Shown: positions 1 to 5,626 of the stretch, piece after piece | Layout of the letters: each line of letters starts with the position of its first letter | Numbering within the stretch: position 1 is the stretch's first letter | DNA from: an uncultured Tepidimonas sp. | GTDB taxonomy: Bacteria; Pseudomonadota; Gammaproteobacteria; Burkholderiales; Burkholderiaceae_C | Direction of reading: 5' to 3' | NCBI GenBank assembly: GCA_937949455.1 | Contig: CALEDU010000244.1 | Span: forward strand, 1-5,626 | DNA: 5,626 bases | Translations under genes and position numbers: made by a program | The notes under the pieces: model-generated | What the model saw: only the letters and a program-made list of their open reading frames with translations | The model's database searches: none | Told to the model about the DNA's origin: nothing

Positions 1-31
1 CTGGGCATGGCGGCGCTGGCAGGGAACCCCT

Positions 32-391
32 TTAGGAACGTCGAGCGCGCGGCTTGACCTGGCCGATGCCATGCGCATGGCGGCCCAGGGCAAAGGACAA
101 AAAAATCTTCATCCACAAAGTCGTACCCGCCACCGCAACCCAGGTCTGATACTCCAGCCATCCCATCAGAACCGCCCCGATGACGCCCACCAGCACACCG
201 CCGCCCACCAAATTGATCGCCATCTCGTAAGGGGCCCACCGCTCGGCATCGATCGGGGGCTCCCCCTTTTTCAGGGCGACCTCGGAAAAATCGCGGTGCA
301 CCAGAATGCGCCATGCCCGTCGCAGCCAGAAAAATGCCACGGGAAAGAGCGCCAGGAAAAACAAAATCTTGATCGGATAGATGCTGACCAT
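32..391 (-). CDS. Small three-helix membrane protein of unknown function
   Basis: This encodes 119 residues from ATG to TAA. I do not recognise the family. Three hydrophobic stretches suggest membrane helices at about residues 6-23, 59-78 and 84-102. A basic and acidic loop lies between the first two (about 24-58, including a KKGEPP segment), and the C-terminal tail is short, basic and Arg-rich. There is no clear cleavable signal peptide, and no cysteine or histidine cluster suggests metal or haem binding. Codon use is GC-rich like its neighbours. The start is uncertain: the ATG lies 12 bases after the T-run of the symporter terminator, and no good ribosome binding site precedes it. The next in-frame ATG (residue 57) would remove the first helix. 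It may be expressed by terminator read-through or from a promoter I cannot place. The hydrophobic pattern and intact frame support a real gene, but the function is unknown. Confidence 0.72.
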   Translation of the reverse strand: MVSIYPIKILFFLALFPVAFFWLRRAWRILVHRDFSEVALKKGEPPIDAERWAPYEMAINLVGGGVLVGVIGAVLMGWLEYQTWVAVAGTTLWMKIFLSFALGRHAHGIGQVKPRARRS

Positions 392-403
392 GGCGTGCTC
401 ATC

Positions 404-426
404 AAAAAAAGCCCCGCCGGCGGGGC
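404..426 (-). terminator. Intrinsic terminator of the symporter operon
   Basis: Bases 411-426 form a perfect 16-base palindrome (GCCCCGCC followed by GGCGGGGC). It can fold as a 6-bp all-GC stem with a 4-base loop. On the minus strand it is followed directly by seven T residues (404-410). This is the classic rho-independent layout, oriented to stop transcripts coming from the DUF4212/symporter pair. Upstream on the same transcript, the tandem repeat at 422-454 supplies further GGCCCC copies that could pair with the same GGGGC arm. Confidence 0.87.
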
Positions 427-454
427 CGGTGGGGCCGGTGGGGCCGGTGGGGCC
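422..454. repeat. Tandem repeat, 9-bp unit GGGGCCGGT
   Basis: Three complete head-to-tail copies of GGGGCCGGT (422-430, 431-439, 440-448) are followed by a partial fourth copy, GGGGCC (449-454). The copies are identical. The array overlaps the terminator palindrome, so on the transcript it reads as repeated GGCCCC blocks separated by ACC just before the terminator stem. Simple slippage expansion of the stem arm is the likely origin. The array is outside any supported gene. Confidence 0.93.
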
Positions 455-467
455 ATATTGTCACCCG

Positions 468-491
468 CCCGCAGGCAAGCCACCCTGCGGG
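468..491 (-). other. Stem-loop downstream of symporter (second of two)
   Basis: This is a perfect 8-bp inverted repeat: CCCGCAGG (468-475) and CCTGCGGG (484-491), with an 8-base loop. It lies between the symporter stop and the intrinsic terminator, so it would be in the 3' untranslated region of the symporter mRNA. No T-run follows it, so it is not itself an intrinsic terminator. A role in protecting the 3' end of the message is possible but is inference. Confidence 0.6.
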
Positions 492-497
492 ACGGAC

Positions 498-520
498 GCA
501 TCGGGCAAGACGCCCGATGC
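498..520 (-). other. Stem-loop downstream of symporter (first of two)
   Basis: This is a perfect 9-bp inverted repeat: GCATCGGGC (498-506) and GCCCGATGC (512-520), with a 5-base loop. It begins 9 bases after the symporter stop codon on the transcript. The stem is strong, but no T-run follows, so it does not fit an intrinsic terminator on its own. It could be a 3' stability element or a remnant terminator, with the main stop at 404-426. Confidence 0.68.
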
Positions 521-529
521 AAACCGCGC

Positions 530-2383
530 TCAGTGCGCCACGGCCGCGCCTGCACCCTTGGGCACACGGACCGACTCGACCAACTCTTGGATATGCGAGG
601 GCACGGGCTTGGACACCGCGCTGACCGCAAAGGCCACCACGAAGTTGACGATGGCGCCCACGGTGCCGAACGCCTCCGGCGTCACGCCGAAGAAACTGTT
701 GGCGCCGCCAATCAGGTCCAGATACTCGGTGCCCTTGACGAAGAAGATGCCCTTGTGCGCGAACACATAGAACAGCGTCACGAACAGGCCGGCGAGCATG
801 CCCGCCACGGCGCCTGCGCCGGTCACCTTTTTGCTGAAGATGCCCATCATCAGCGCTGGGAAAATCGTCGAAGCGGCGATACCGAAAGCCAGCGCCACCG
901 TCCCCGCGGCAAAGCCCGGCGGGTTCAACCCCAGATAGCCCGCGACGATGATGGCACCAGCCATGGCGATCTTGCCGGCCAGCAGCTCGTTCTTCTCGCT
1001 GATGTTGGGGTTGATGGCACCCTTGATCAGGTCGTGCGAGATGGCCGACGAAATCGCCAGCAGCAGGCCCGCTGCAGTGGACAGGGCCGCAGCCAGACCA
1101 CCGGCCGCAACCAGCGCGATCACCCAGTCGGGCAGCAGCGCGATTTCAGGGTTGGCCAACACGATGATGTCGGCGTTGACGGTGAGCTCATTGCCCTTGA
1201 GGCCAGCGGCCTCGGCCTTGGCCTTGACAGCCTCGTTCTTCGTCTTGTCGTTGTAGAACTGGATGCGGCCGTCGCCGTTCTTGTCCTCGAACTTCAGCAG
1301 ACCGGTCTTCTCCCAACGCTTGAACCAATCGGGGCGCTGCTCGTAGGGCAACGCGGCTTCGGGTGCGAGCAGATCTGCGTTGGCCTTGACGCGTTCGGCG
1401 TTCACCCGGATGCCACCAGCCGGGTCGGGTTCCACACCAACGGCCGTGTTGACGGTACCGATGAGATTGAGGCGGGCCATGCCACCGACCGCCGGGGCCG
1501 TGGTGTAGAGCAAGGCGATGAAGACCAGCGCCCAGCCCGCAGACGAGCGGGCGTCGGAGACCTTGGGCACCGTGAAGAAGCGCACGATCACGTGCGGCAG
1601 GCCGGCCGTGCCGATCATCAGCGACACCGTGTAGAAGAACATGTTGAGCTTGTTGCCCGCCACGGCAGTGGTGTACTCGGCGAAGCCGAGGTCGCGCACC
1701 ACTTGGTCCAATTTGGCCAGCAATGCGACATCCGTGCCCTTGAGGTCGGAGCCCAGACCCAGTTGTGGAATGACGTTGCCCGTCAGCGCCAGCGAGATGA
1801 AGAAGGCCGGCACCAAGTAAGCCAAAATCAGCACGACGTACTGGGCCACCTGCGTGTAGGTGATGCCCTTCATGCCGCCGAACACCGCGTAGGCGAACAC
1901 GATGGCCATGCCGATGTAGATGCCCATGTCGCTGGAGACACCCAGGAAGCGCGAGAATGTCACGCCCACCCCGGTCATCTGGCCGATGATGTAGGTGATC
2001 GAGGCCACCAGCAGACAGATCACGCCGACGTTGCGCGCGGTCTTGGAGTAGTAGCGGTCACCGATGAACTCGGGCACGGTGAATTTGCCGAACTTGCGCA
2101 GGTACGGTGCCAGCAGGCAGGCCAGCAGCACATAGCCGCCCGTCCAACCCATCAGGAAGACGGCACCGCCGTAGCCCATGTTGGAGATCAGGCCAGCCAT
2201 CGAGATGAACGAGGCTGCGCTCATCCAGTCGGCTGCAGTGGCCATCCCGTTGGTGACGGGATGCACGCCGCTACCAGCGACGTAGAAGTCGGAAGTGGTG
2301 CCGGCACGCGACCACACCGCGATGCCGATGTACAGGGCAAACGTGAAGCCGACGACCAGGTAGGTCCAGAGTTGAAGACTCAT
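530..2383 (-). CDS. Sodium:solute symporter large subunit, VC_2705/ActP-like
   Basis: This 617-residue inner-membrane protein belongs to the sodium:solute symporter superfamily (TC 2.A.21). It probably imports a small organic solute, perhaps a carboxylate such as acetate, with Na+; the substrate cannot be read from sequence. ActP-like blocks are visible: AADWMSAASFIS (50-61), FTVPEFIGDRY (101-111), FGGMKGITYTQ (168-178), GTAGLPHVIVRFFTVP (258-273) and ALSTAAGLLLAISSAISHDL (433-452), the last holding Ser/Thr typical of the sodium site. About a dozen or more hydrophobic helices are spread along the chain. A hydrophilic insert (about 316-415) carries the EF-hand-like loop DKNGDGRIQF starting at D367. 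The protein is somewhat long for the superfamily because of this insert. The start is ATG, with AAGGAA six bases upstream. The gene lies 17 bases after the DUF4212 gene, the usual partner of the VC_2705 subfamily, which sets it apart from classical ActP. Confidence 0.93.
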   Translation of the reverse strand: MSLQLWTYLVVGFTFALYIGIAVWSRAGTTSDFYVAGSGVHPVTNGMATAADWMSAASFISMAGLISNMGYGGAVFLMGWTGGYVLLACLLAPYLRKFGKFTVPEFIGDRYYSKTARNVGVICLLVASITYIIGQMTGVGVTFSRFLGVSSDMGIYIGMAIVFAYAVFGGMKGITYTQVAQYVVLILAYLVPAFFISLALTGNVIPQLGLGSDLKGTDVALLAKLDQVVRDLGFAEYTTAVAGNKLNMFFYTVSLMIGTAGLPHVIVRFFTVPKVSDARSSAGWALVFIALLYTTAPAVGGMARLNLIGTVNTAVGVEPDPAGGIRVNAERVKANADLLAPEAALPYEQRPDWFKRWEKTGLLKFEDKNGDGRIQFYNDKTKNEAVKAKAEAAGLKGNELTVNADIIVLANPEIALLPDWVIALVAAGGLAAALSTAAGLLLAISSAISHDLIKGAINPNISEKNELLAGKIAMAGAIIVAGYLGLNPPGFAAGTVALAFGIAASTIFPALMMGIFSKKVTGAGAVAGMLAGLFVTLFYVFAHKGIFFVKGTEYLDLIGGANSFFGVTPEAFGTVGAIVNFVVAFAVSAVSKPVPSHIQELVESVRVPKGAGAAVAH

Positions 2384-2400
2384 TTTATGTTCCTTCGAAA

Positions 2401-2661
2401 TCAGTCTTCGGCCATGCCGAACTTGCGGTCGATGTCACCCATCTTTTTCGCGTACCAGAAGATGAGCGCGATGAAGATGTAGATGGAGCCCTGTTGCGAG
2501 AACCAAAAGCCCAAGGGGTAGCCCCCCAGTTTGATGGCGTTGAGGGCGTCGGCAAACAGGATGCCGGCACCGTAAGACACCAGGAACCAGATGACCAAAA
2601 CCTTGGTCAGCAGCCCCAGCGTCGCAGACCAGTAGGCCCGGGCGTTGCTGTCAAGAGACAT
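2401..2661 (-). CDS. DUF4212 small subunit of sodium:solute symporter
   Basis: This encodes an 86-residue protein with two predicted membrane helices (about residues 14-36 and 51-71) and a charged C-terminal tail. The segments AYWSATLGLL near the N-terminus and PLGFWFSQQGSIYIF before the second helix are typical of the DUF4212 / Na_symport_sm family. Members of that family almost always sit immediately upstream of a VC_2705-type symporter, and are sometimes fused to it; here the two are 17 bases apart. It probably associates with the large subunit in the inner membrane, though its biochemical role is not known. The frame stays open far upstream into the phosphatase gene, but that extension has no family similarity. 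The ATG at 2661 is chosen because GAGGAG (2669-2674) lies seven bases before it and because the protein then has the family's length. Confidence 0.93.
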   Translation of the reverse strand: MSLDSNARAYWSATLGLLTKVLVIWFLVSYGAGILFADALNAIKLGGYPLGFWFSQQGSIYIFIALIFWYAKKMGDIDRKFGMAED

Positions 2662-2806
2662 GGTGGATCTCCTCGAATACACATGCAGGAATAGACGGCA
2701 GGTGCCGCCAGCCAGAACATCGCTCGGATGGCGCGCAATGTTGCTGGGCGCAATATCTGCAGCAATCCTTACAGCGGCCTGATGAATCCGAGAAAAACGC
2801 CCAAAA
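2662..2806. promoter_or_regulatory. Intergenic region between cob operon and symporter pair
   Basis: These 145 bases separate the phosphatase stop from the DUF4212 start and must hold any dedicated symporter promoter. The ribosome binding site GAGGAG is at 2669-2674. I see no convincing -35/-10 pair: the best TTGCTG has only a poor partner 17 bases on. Two small symmetries are present. TTGCTG (2741-2746) is inverted as CAGCAA (2760-2765), and GCGCAAT is directly repeated at 2733-2739 and 2748-2754. Right after the phosphatase, a 3-bp stem (2800-2812) followed by T5 (2793-2797) is too weak to call a terminator, so read-through from the cob genes is possible. Confidence 0.4.
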
Positions 2807-3394
2807 CTAGGGTAAGTCCCAATCCTCGCGGGTCGCTGGCAGCTCGATGCAGACCCACTGTCCCAGGGCCGGGGCTTCGCGCGGCCAATCTTCGGCCACC
2901 TGAGGCACGGCGGTGCCGCCCCATTGCAGGGTGTATCGGACGGCACGGATGACCCCCGCGTGTGTGATCCACACTTGGTGGCCTGCATCGTTTGCCACGG
3001 TGGCACGCAGGGCGCGTCGCACCCGGTGCAGCAACATCCGTACGGACTCGCCTCCGCCAGGGCGATAGTCGGCAAAATCGGCCGCCCAGGCATCGAGCTC
3101 GGTGCGCGGCACATCGCCCCAGGGCCGCCGTTCCCAGGTGCCAAAATCCAGCTCGCTCAAATCGGCGTCCACGGCTGGTGCTGTAAGACTGGGGCGTCGC
3201 TCTTGCAGCGCCTGGGCCAGCTGGCGTGCCCGGCTCAGCGACGAGACGCGCCAGCCAAAGCGCTCCGGCAGCGCCGCGTCCAGCCGCCGGGCCGCCTCCG
3301 CCGTGGCCAGCGGATCGGCGGGAATGTCACTCGCCCCATAGCAAATGCCAGGCGGCACGGCAGTGGCGGCATGGCGCACGAGCCACAAGCGCAC
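2807..3394 (-). CDS. cobC: Histidine phosphatase, likely alpha-ribazole phosphatase CobC
   Basis: This encodes 195 residues of the histidine phosphatase (phosphoglycerate mutase-like) superfamily. The phosphate-pocket signature LVRHAAT puts the phospho-accepting histidine at H8 with R7 beside it. The pocket is completed by R55 in SSLSRARQLA, E81 in LSELDFGTWE and H145 in ITHAGVIR. The usual RHG reads RHA, which is common in this superfamily. Its place directly after cobS supports the CobC role: removing the 5' phosphate from alpha-ribazole phosphate or adenosylcobalamin phosphate at the end of B12 assembly. The protein should be cytosolic. The start is GTG, four bases after the cobS stop, with GGGG and GAGG inside the cobS end as possible ribosome binding sequence, so translation is probably coupled. 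A general phosphatase of the same fold cannot be excluded by sequence alone. Confidence 0.88.
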   Translation of the reverse strand: MRLWLVRHAATAVPPGICYGASDIPADPLATAEAARRLDAALPERFGWRVSSLSRARQLAQALQERRPSLTAPAVDADLSELDFGTWERRPWGDVPRTELDAWAADFADYRPGGGESVRMLLHRVRRALRATVANDAGHQVWITHAGVIRAVRYTLQWGGTAVPQVAEDWPREAPALGQWVCIELPATREDWDLP

Positions 3395-3398
3395 GACC

Positions 3399-4262
3399 TC
3401 AACCCCAACCCCGGGCTTGCAGCCCGAGTCCGACCGCCAGCCCCAGATAAAAAGCCAGTTCCGTCATCTGCTGGGTGGCACCCAGCGTGTCCCCGGTAAA
3501 GCCCTGCAGGCGCCGCTGCAGCCAGCGACGCATGGCAAGCAGTACACCCCCTGCGGCCACCAGCGCCACCACCCAAGGGGCGGACGGCAACAGCCCGACG
3601 ACCAACGCCATCGCTCCTGCCCACCAGCCCAGCCCCACGCCCCAGGCGGACGGGCCGATGGCATCGGCCAAGGGCTTGGACTTGGAGCGGGGGGTGTCAC
3701 CCACATGGGGCAGGGTGCGGATGATCCACAGCGGGGCCAGCCGCGAGGTGACATGGGCGGCGAACAGCCCGGCGGCTACCAGCGCGATGCCGTGTTGCGC
3801 CAGCAGTGCCAACAGGCCCACTTTGGTCACCAAGGCCAGCACCAGTGTGACAGCCCCGTAGCTGCCGATGCGCGAATCTTTCATGATGTCGAGTGCCCGC
3901 TCGCGCTCGACCACACCGCCAAGGGCGTCGGCGGTGTCGGCCAATCCATCTTCGTGAAAGGCCCCTGTCAGAGCGACGCTGGCGGCCGTGGCCAGGGCCG
4001 CCGCTACCCAGGCCGATGCGGGCTGGGCGGGCAGCATCCACAGGGCCGCGGCGCACACCGCGGCGCAAGCCCCCCCAACCAGCCACCCCACCCCCGGAAA
4101 ATGTGCCGCACTGGCGCGCAGCATCGCCGGAGAGTAGCCCACCCACGCCGCCAGTCGCCCGGTCACCGGGATGCGCGTGAAAAACTGCAGCGCCAGCAAA
4201 AAATGCCGCACAGCGCCAGTCAGGACGGCAATGGGTCGCGGGTGGAACGGCGGTTCGGCCAT
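3399..4262 (-). CDS. cobS: Adenosylcobinamide-GDP ribazoletransferase (cobalamin synthase)
   Basis: CobS is an integral membrane enzyme that joins adenosylcobinamide-GDP to alpha-ribazole (or its 5' phosphate), giving adenosylcobalamin (phosphate) and GMP. The 287 residues show the family blocks in order: LQFFTRIPV (25-33), GAFHEDGLADTADALGG (100-116), DIMKDSRIGSYG (125-136) and GFTGDTLGATQQ (254-265). The acidic residues in the second and third blocks are those expected to bind Mg2+ and nucleotide. Several Ala/Leu/Val-rich helices (for example about 60-78, 83-99, 137-155, 158-180, 206-225, 230-243, 268-283) fit a polytopic protein. It is slightly longer than the roughly 250-residue norm, partly through a short N-terminal extension. 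The start is ATG, with GGAGAA five bases upstream (4268-4273). It lies 18 bases after cobT and 4 before the phosphatase gene. Confidence 0.96.
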   Translation of the reverse strand: MAEPPFHPRPIAVLTGAVRHFLLALQFFTRIPVTGRLAAWVGYSPAMLRASAAHFPGVGWLVGGACAAVCAAALWMLPAQPASAWVAAALATAASVALTGAFHEDGLADTADALGGVVERERALDIMKDSRIGSYGAVTLVLALVTKVGLLALLAQHGIALVAAGLFAAHVTSRLAPLWIIRTLPHVGDTPRSKSKPLADAIGPSAWGVGLGWWAGAMALVVGLLPSAPWVVALVAAGGVLLAMRRWLQRRLQGFTGDTLGATQQMTELAFYLGLAVGLGLQARGWG

Positions 4263-4280
4263 GCGGCTTCTCCGGGCCGA

Positions 4281-5354
4281 TCAGGCAGCAACCGGTGCGG
4301 GGTCTGATGCAGCGCGCGCCACACCAGCGTCCCCGAAACTGGCCATCTCGCGAAGGATGGCGCAGGCCGACACCAGCAGCGGCCAGGCCAGCGCCGCGCC
4401 GGACCCTTCGCCCAATCGCAGGCCGAGGTCCAGCAGCGGCTCGGCCTTCAGATGCGCCAGCAGCAGCGCGTGGCCGCGCTCGCCAGAACGGTGTGCGAAC
4501 ACGCAGCGCTGCAGCACGTGCGGGCGCAGCCGCGCCGCCACCAGCACCGCAGCGGTGGTGATGAAGCCGTCGACCACGATGACGCGGCGCTCGGCGGCAG
4601 CCTGCAGCACGGCACCGGTCATGGCGGCGATTTCCAAGCCGCCCAAGGCCGCCAGCGCTTGCAGCGGCTCGCTGGCCTGCGCATGGCGTGCCAGCACCCG
4701 CCGCAGCACATCGATCTTGCGCTGCACGCCGGTGGCGTCCAGCCCGGTGCCGGCACCGGTGCAGTCGGCGATGTCCAGGCCGGTCAGCCGGCTCATGAGC
4801 AGCGCCGCGGCGGAGGTGTTGCCGATGCCCATCTCCCCGAGCAGCAGCACATTGCCGGGCAAGCGCTGCACCAGCCCGATGCCATGCTGCAGCGCCTGCA
4901 CGCATTGCCCCTCGGTCATCGCCGGCTGCTGCAGCGCATCGGCCGTGCCCCAGGCCACCTTGGCATCCACCAGGCCAGGCCGCGGCGCGAGGGCGTGGCG
5001 CACGCCGCAATCCACCACCGTCAGCGCCAGCGTGTGCTGGCGTGCCAGCACGCTGACGGCCGCGCCGCCGGCCAGAAAGTTTTCCACCATTTGCCAGGTG
5101 ACATCGCTCGGATAGGCGGATACGCCGTGCGCGGCGAGTCCATGGTCGGCGGCGAAGACCACCAGCTGCGGCTCGCGCAGCGCGGGCGCTTCGGTGCCCA
5201 AGATCAGGCCCAGCCGTTGCGCCAGCGCTTCTAGGCGGCCGAGCGATCCCAGCGGCTTGGTCTTGTCATCCAACAGCGCCTGCAGGCGTGCGGCCAGGGC
5301 CGGGTCGTGCAAATCGGGCACGCTGGGCAGGTCGTCGGGGCTCAGGGTCGTCAT
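4281..5354 (-). CDS. cobT: Nicotinate-nucleotide:DMB phosphoribosyltransferase
   Basis: CobT transfers phosphoribose from nicotinate mononucleotide to 5,6-dimethylbenzimidazole, giving alpha-ribazole 5'-phosphate for the lower ligand of B12. The 357 residues show the whole family pattern: KPLGSLGRLE (33-42), FAADHGLAAHGVSAYP (67-82), a DCGV turn (115-118), LGEMGIGNTSAAA (172-184), GAGTGLD (200-206), VDGFITTAA (261-269), AHRSGERGHALLL (287-299) and LGEGSGAAL (314-322). E316 in the last block corresponds to the catalytic Glu317 of the Salmonella enzyme, and E174 is also kept. Length matches the family. The frame can be opened five codons earlier at a TTG (5369), but that codon lies within the Shine-Dalgarno sequence GGAGGAG (5361-5367), so the ATG at 5354 is preferred. 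It follows cobQ by 43 bases and precedes cobS by 18. Confidence 0.97.
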   Translation of the reverse strand: MTTLSPDDLPSVPDLHDPALAARLQALLDDKTKPLGSLGRLEALAQRLGLILGTEAPALREPQLVVFAADHGLAAHGVSAYPSDVTWQMVENFLAGGAAVSVLARQHTLALTVVDCGVRHALAPRPGLVDAKVAWGTADALQQPAMTEGQCVQALQHGIGLVQRLPGNVLLLGEMGIGNTSAAALLMSRLTGLDIADCTGAGTGLDATGVQRKIDVLRRVLARHAQASEPLQALAALGGLEIAAMTGAVLQAAAERRVIVVDGFITTAAVLVAARLRPHVLQRCVFAHRSGERGHALLLAHLKAEPLLDLGLRLGEGSGAALAWPLLVSACAILREMASFGDAGVARAASDPAPVAA

Positions 5355-5360
5355 CACAGG

Positions 5361-5367
5361 CTCCTCC
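5361..5367 (-). promoter_or_regulatory. Strong ribosome binding site for cobT
   Basis: The minus strand reads GGAGGAG here, six bases before the ATG at 5354. It decides the cobT start, because the longer TTG-initiated reading would begin inside this site. Confidence 0.85.
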
Positions 5368-5397
5368 AAAGGGACAATCAGAAGGAATCAAAGGGGA

Positions 5398-5626
5398 TCA
5401 AGGGCCAGCCAGCGCTGCGAGCACTCCGCTGGCGAAATGCGCTTCGGCCAGGTCCGCCAGACCGTCGAACACCTCTGCCAGCGGACGGGCGCGCGTGCCC
5501 AGGAGTGCGCGCAGCGCGGCGGCGTCCTCGAACAGGCCGTGCAGATAGAGGCCCAGCACATTGCCAGCCGCGTTGCACCAGGCCAGACCTGGCAGTACTT
5601 CATGCGCGATCTCACCGCGCGCGACG
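5398..5626 (-). CDS. cobQ: Cobyric acid synthase, C-terminal end (partial)
   Basis: The last 75 codons of a gene enter from the right edge in the frame whose first full codon is 5625-5623, ending at TGA (5398-5400). The start is outside the window. The peptide contains GEIAHEVLPGLAW and then GNVLGLYLHGLFEDAAALRALLG. The YLHG block is the end of a class I glutamine amidotransferase domain, with its catalytic histidine (fragment residue 29), as found in CobQ; the matching cysteine would lie upstream, off the window. CobQ amidates the b, d, e and g side chains of adenosylcobyrinic acid a,c-diamide using glutamine and ATP in the cytosol. Its place before cobT and cobS fits. The related CobB (a,c-diamide synthase) is the main alternative, but the GLYLHGLFED wording favours CobQ. 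Confidence 0.88.
   Translation of the reverse strand, partial: VARGEIAHEVLPGLAWCNAAGNVLGLYLHGLFEDAAALRALLGTRARPLAEVFDGLADLAEAHFASGVLAALAGP

Noticed and set aside
1..31. Possible start of another minus-strand gene (ATG at 6-8) at the left edge.
   Set aside because: Only two or three codons would be visible and there is no well-spaced ribosome binding site.
411..454. The GGGGCCGGT array considered as a CRISPR-like or integration repeat.
   Set aside because: The units are only 9 bp, directly abutting and without spacers, and they are part of the terminator stem region.
71..2482. An 803-codon open frame on the plus strand opposite the symporter and the small membrane gene.
   Set aside because: It is the antisense of well-supported genes in GC-rich DNA. 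Its product is rich in His, Arg, Gln, Asp and Gly without domain pattern, it crosses the terminator and repeat array, and the minus-strand reading has clear family motifs throughout.
2662..3144. Long upstream extension of the DUF4212 reading frame.
   Set aside because: The extension runs out of frame through the phosphatase gene, has no membrane or family features, and the ATG at 2661 has a strong, well-spaced ribosome binding site.
3345..4307. A 320-codon plus-strand open frame opposite cobS.
   Set aside because: It is Gly/Gln/His/Pro-rich with no recognisable domain and is fully explained as the antisense of cobS.
4744..4759. A perfect 16-base palindrome (CCGGTGCCGGCACCGG) inside cobT.
   Set aside because: It encodes the conserved GAGTG motif of CobT with GC-ending codons, so protein constraint explains it. 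No regulatory context is visible.
3697..5010. A 437-codon open frame on the minus strand overlapping cobT and cobS.
   Set aside because: It is out of frame with both. The product is Arg/Ala/Gly-rich and low in complexity, while cobT and cobS show every family motif in their own frames.
5355..5397. Possible promoter or cobalamin riboswitch between cobQ and cobT.
   Set aside because: The 43-base gap is too short for a riboswitch and shows only the ribosome binding site; no promoter elements are evident.
5388..5615. A 75-codon Cys/Trp/Arg-rich minus-strand open frame near the right edge.
   Set aside because: It is a shifted reading of the cobQ 3' end. The neighbouring frame gives the amidotransferase YLHG block and ends in a stop just before cobT.

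Overview
The window is GC-rich and every supportable gene lies on the minus strand, so transcription runs from right to left. Gene content and style suggest a betaproteobacterium, probably Burkholderiales of the Comamonadaceae type. That placement is an impression from protein sequence; no marker gene is present.

Reading in the direction of transcription, the right part (about 5626 to 2807) is the end of an adenosylcobalamin nucleotide-loop assembly operon. It holds the 3' end of cobQ (cobyric acid synthase, cut by the window edge), then cobT (DMB phosphoribosyltransferase), cobS (cobalamin synthase) and a cobC-like alpha-ribazole phosphatase. The spacings are short (43, 18 and 4 bases), so they are very likely co-transcribed. 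CobT makes alpha-ribazole phosphate from dimethylbenzimidazole, CobS joins alpha-ribazole or its phosphate to adenosylcobinamide-GDP, and the CobC-type phosphatase removes the 5' phosphate. CobQ acts earlier, amidating the corrin ring. No cobU or cobD and no cobalamin riboswitch is visible; they may lie beyond the right edge.

After a 145-base gap comes a second unit (2661 to 404): a DUF4212 small membrane protein followed 17 bases later by a large sodium:solute symporter of the VC_2705/ActP-like type. This is the conserved small-plus-large two-gene arrangement. The large subunit carries a hydrophilic insert of about 100 residues with an EF-hand-like DxNxDG loop. The unit ends in two perfect hairpins and then a strong intrinsic terminator whose upstream arm is repeated as a 9-bp tandem array.

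At the left edge, starting only 12 bases after the terminator T-run, is a small three-helix membrane protein of unknown function (391 to 32). Bases 1-31 hold nothing I can assign.

Overall this is mostly ordinary metabolic and transport sequence. I see no evidence of a new defence, mobile or RNA system. The items most worth a second look are the calcium-loop-like insert in the symporter, the iterated terminator, and the unexplained expression of the small membrane protein.
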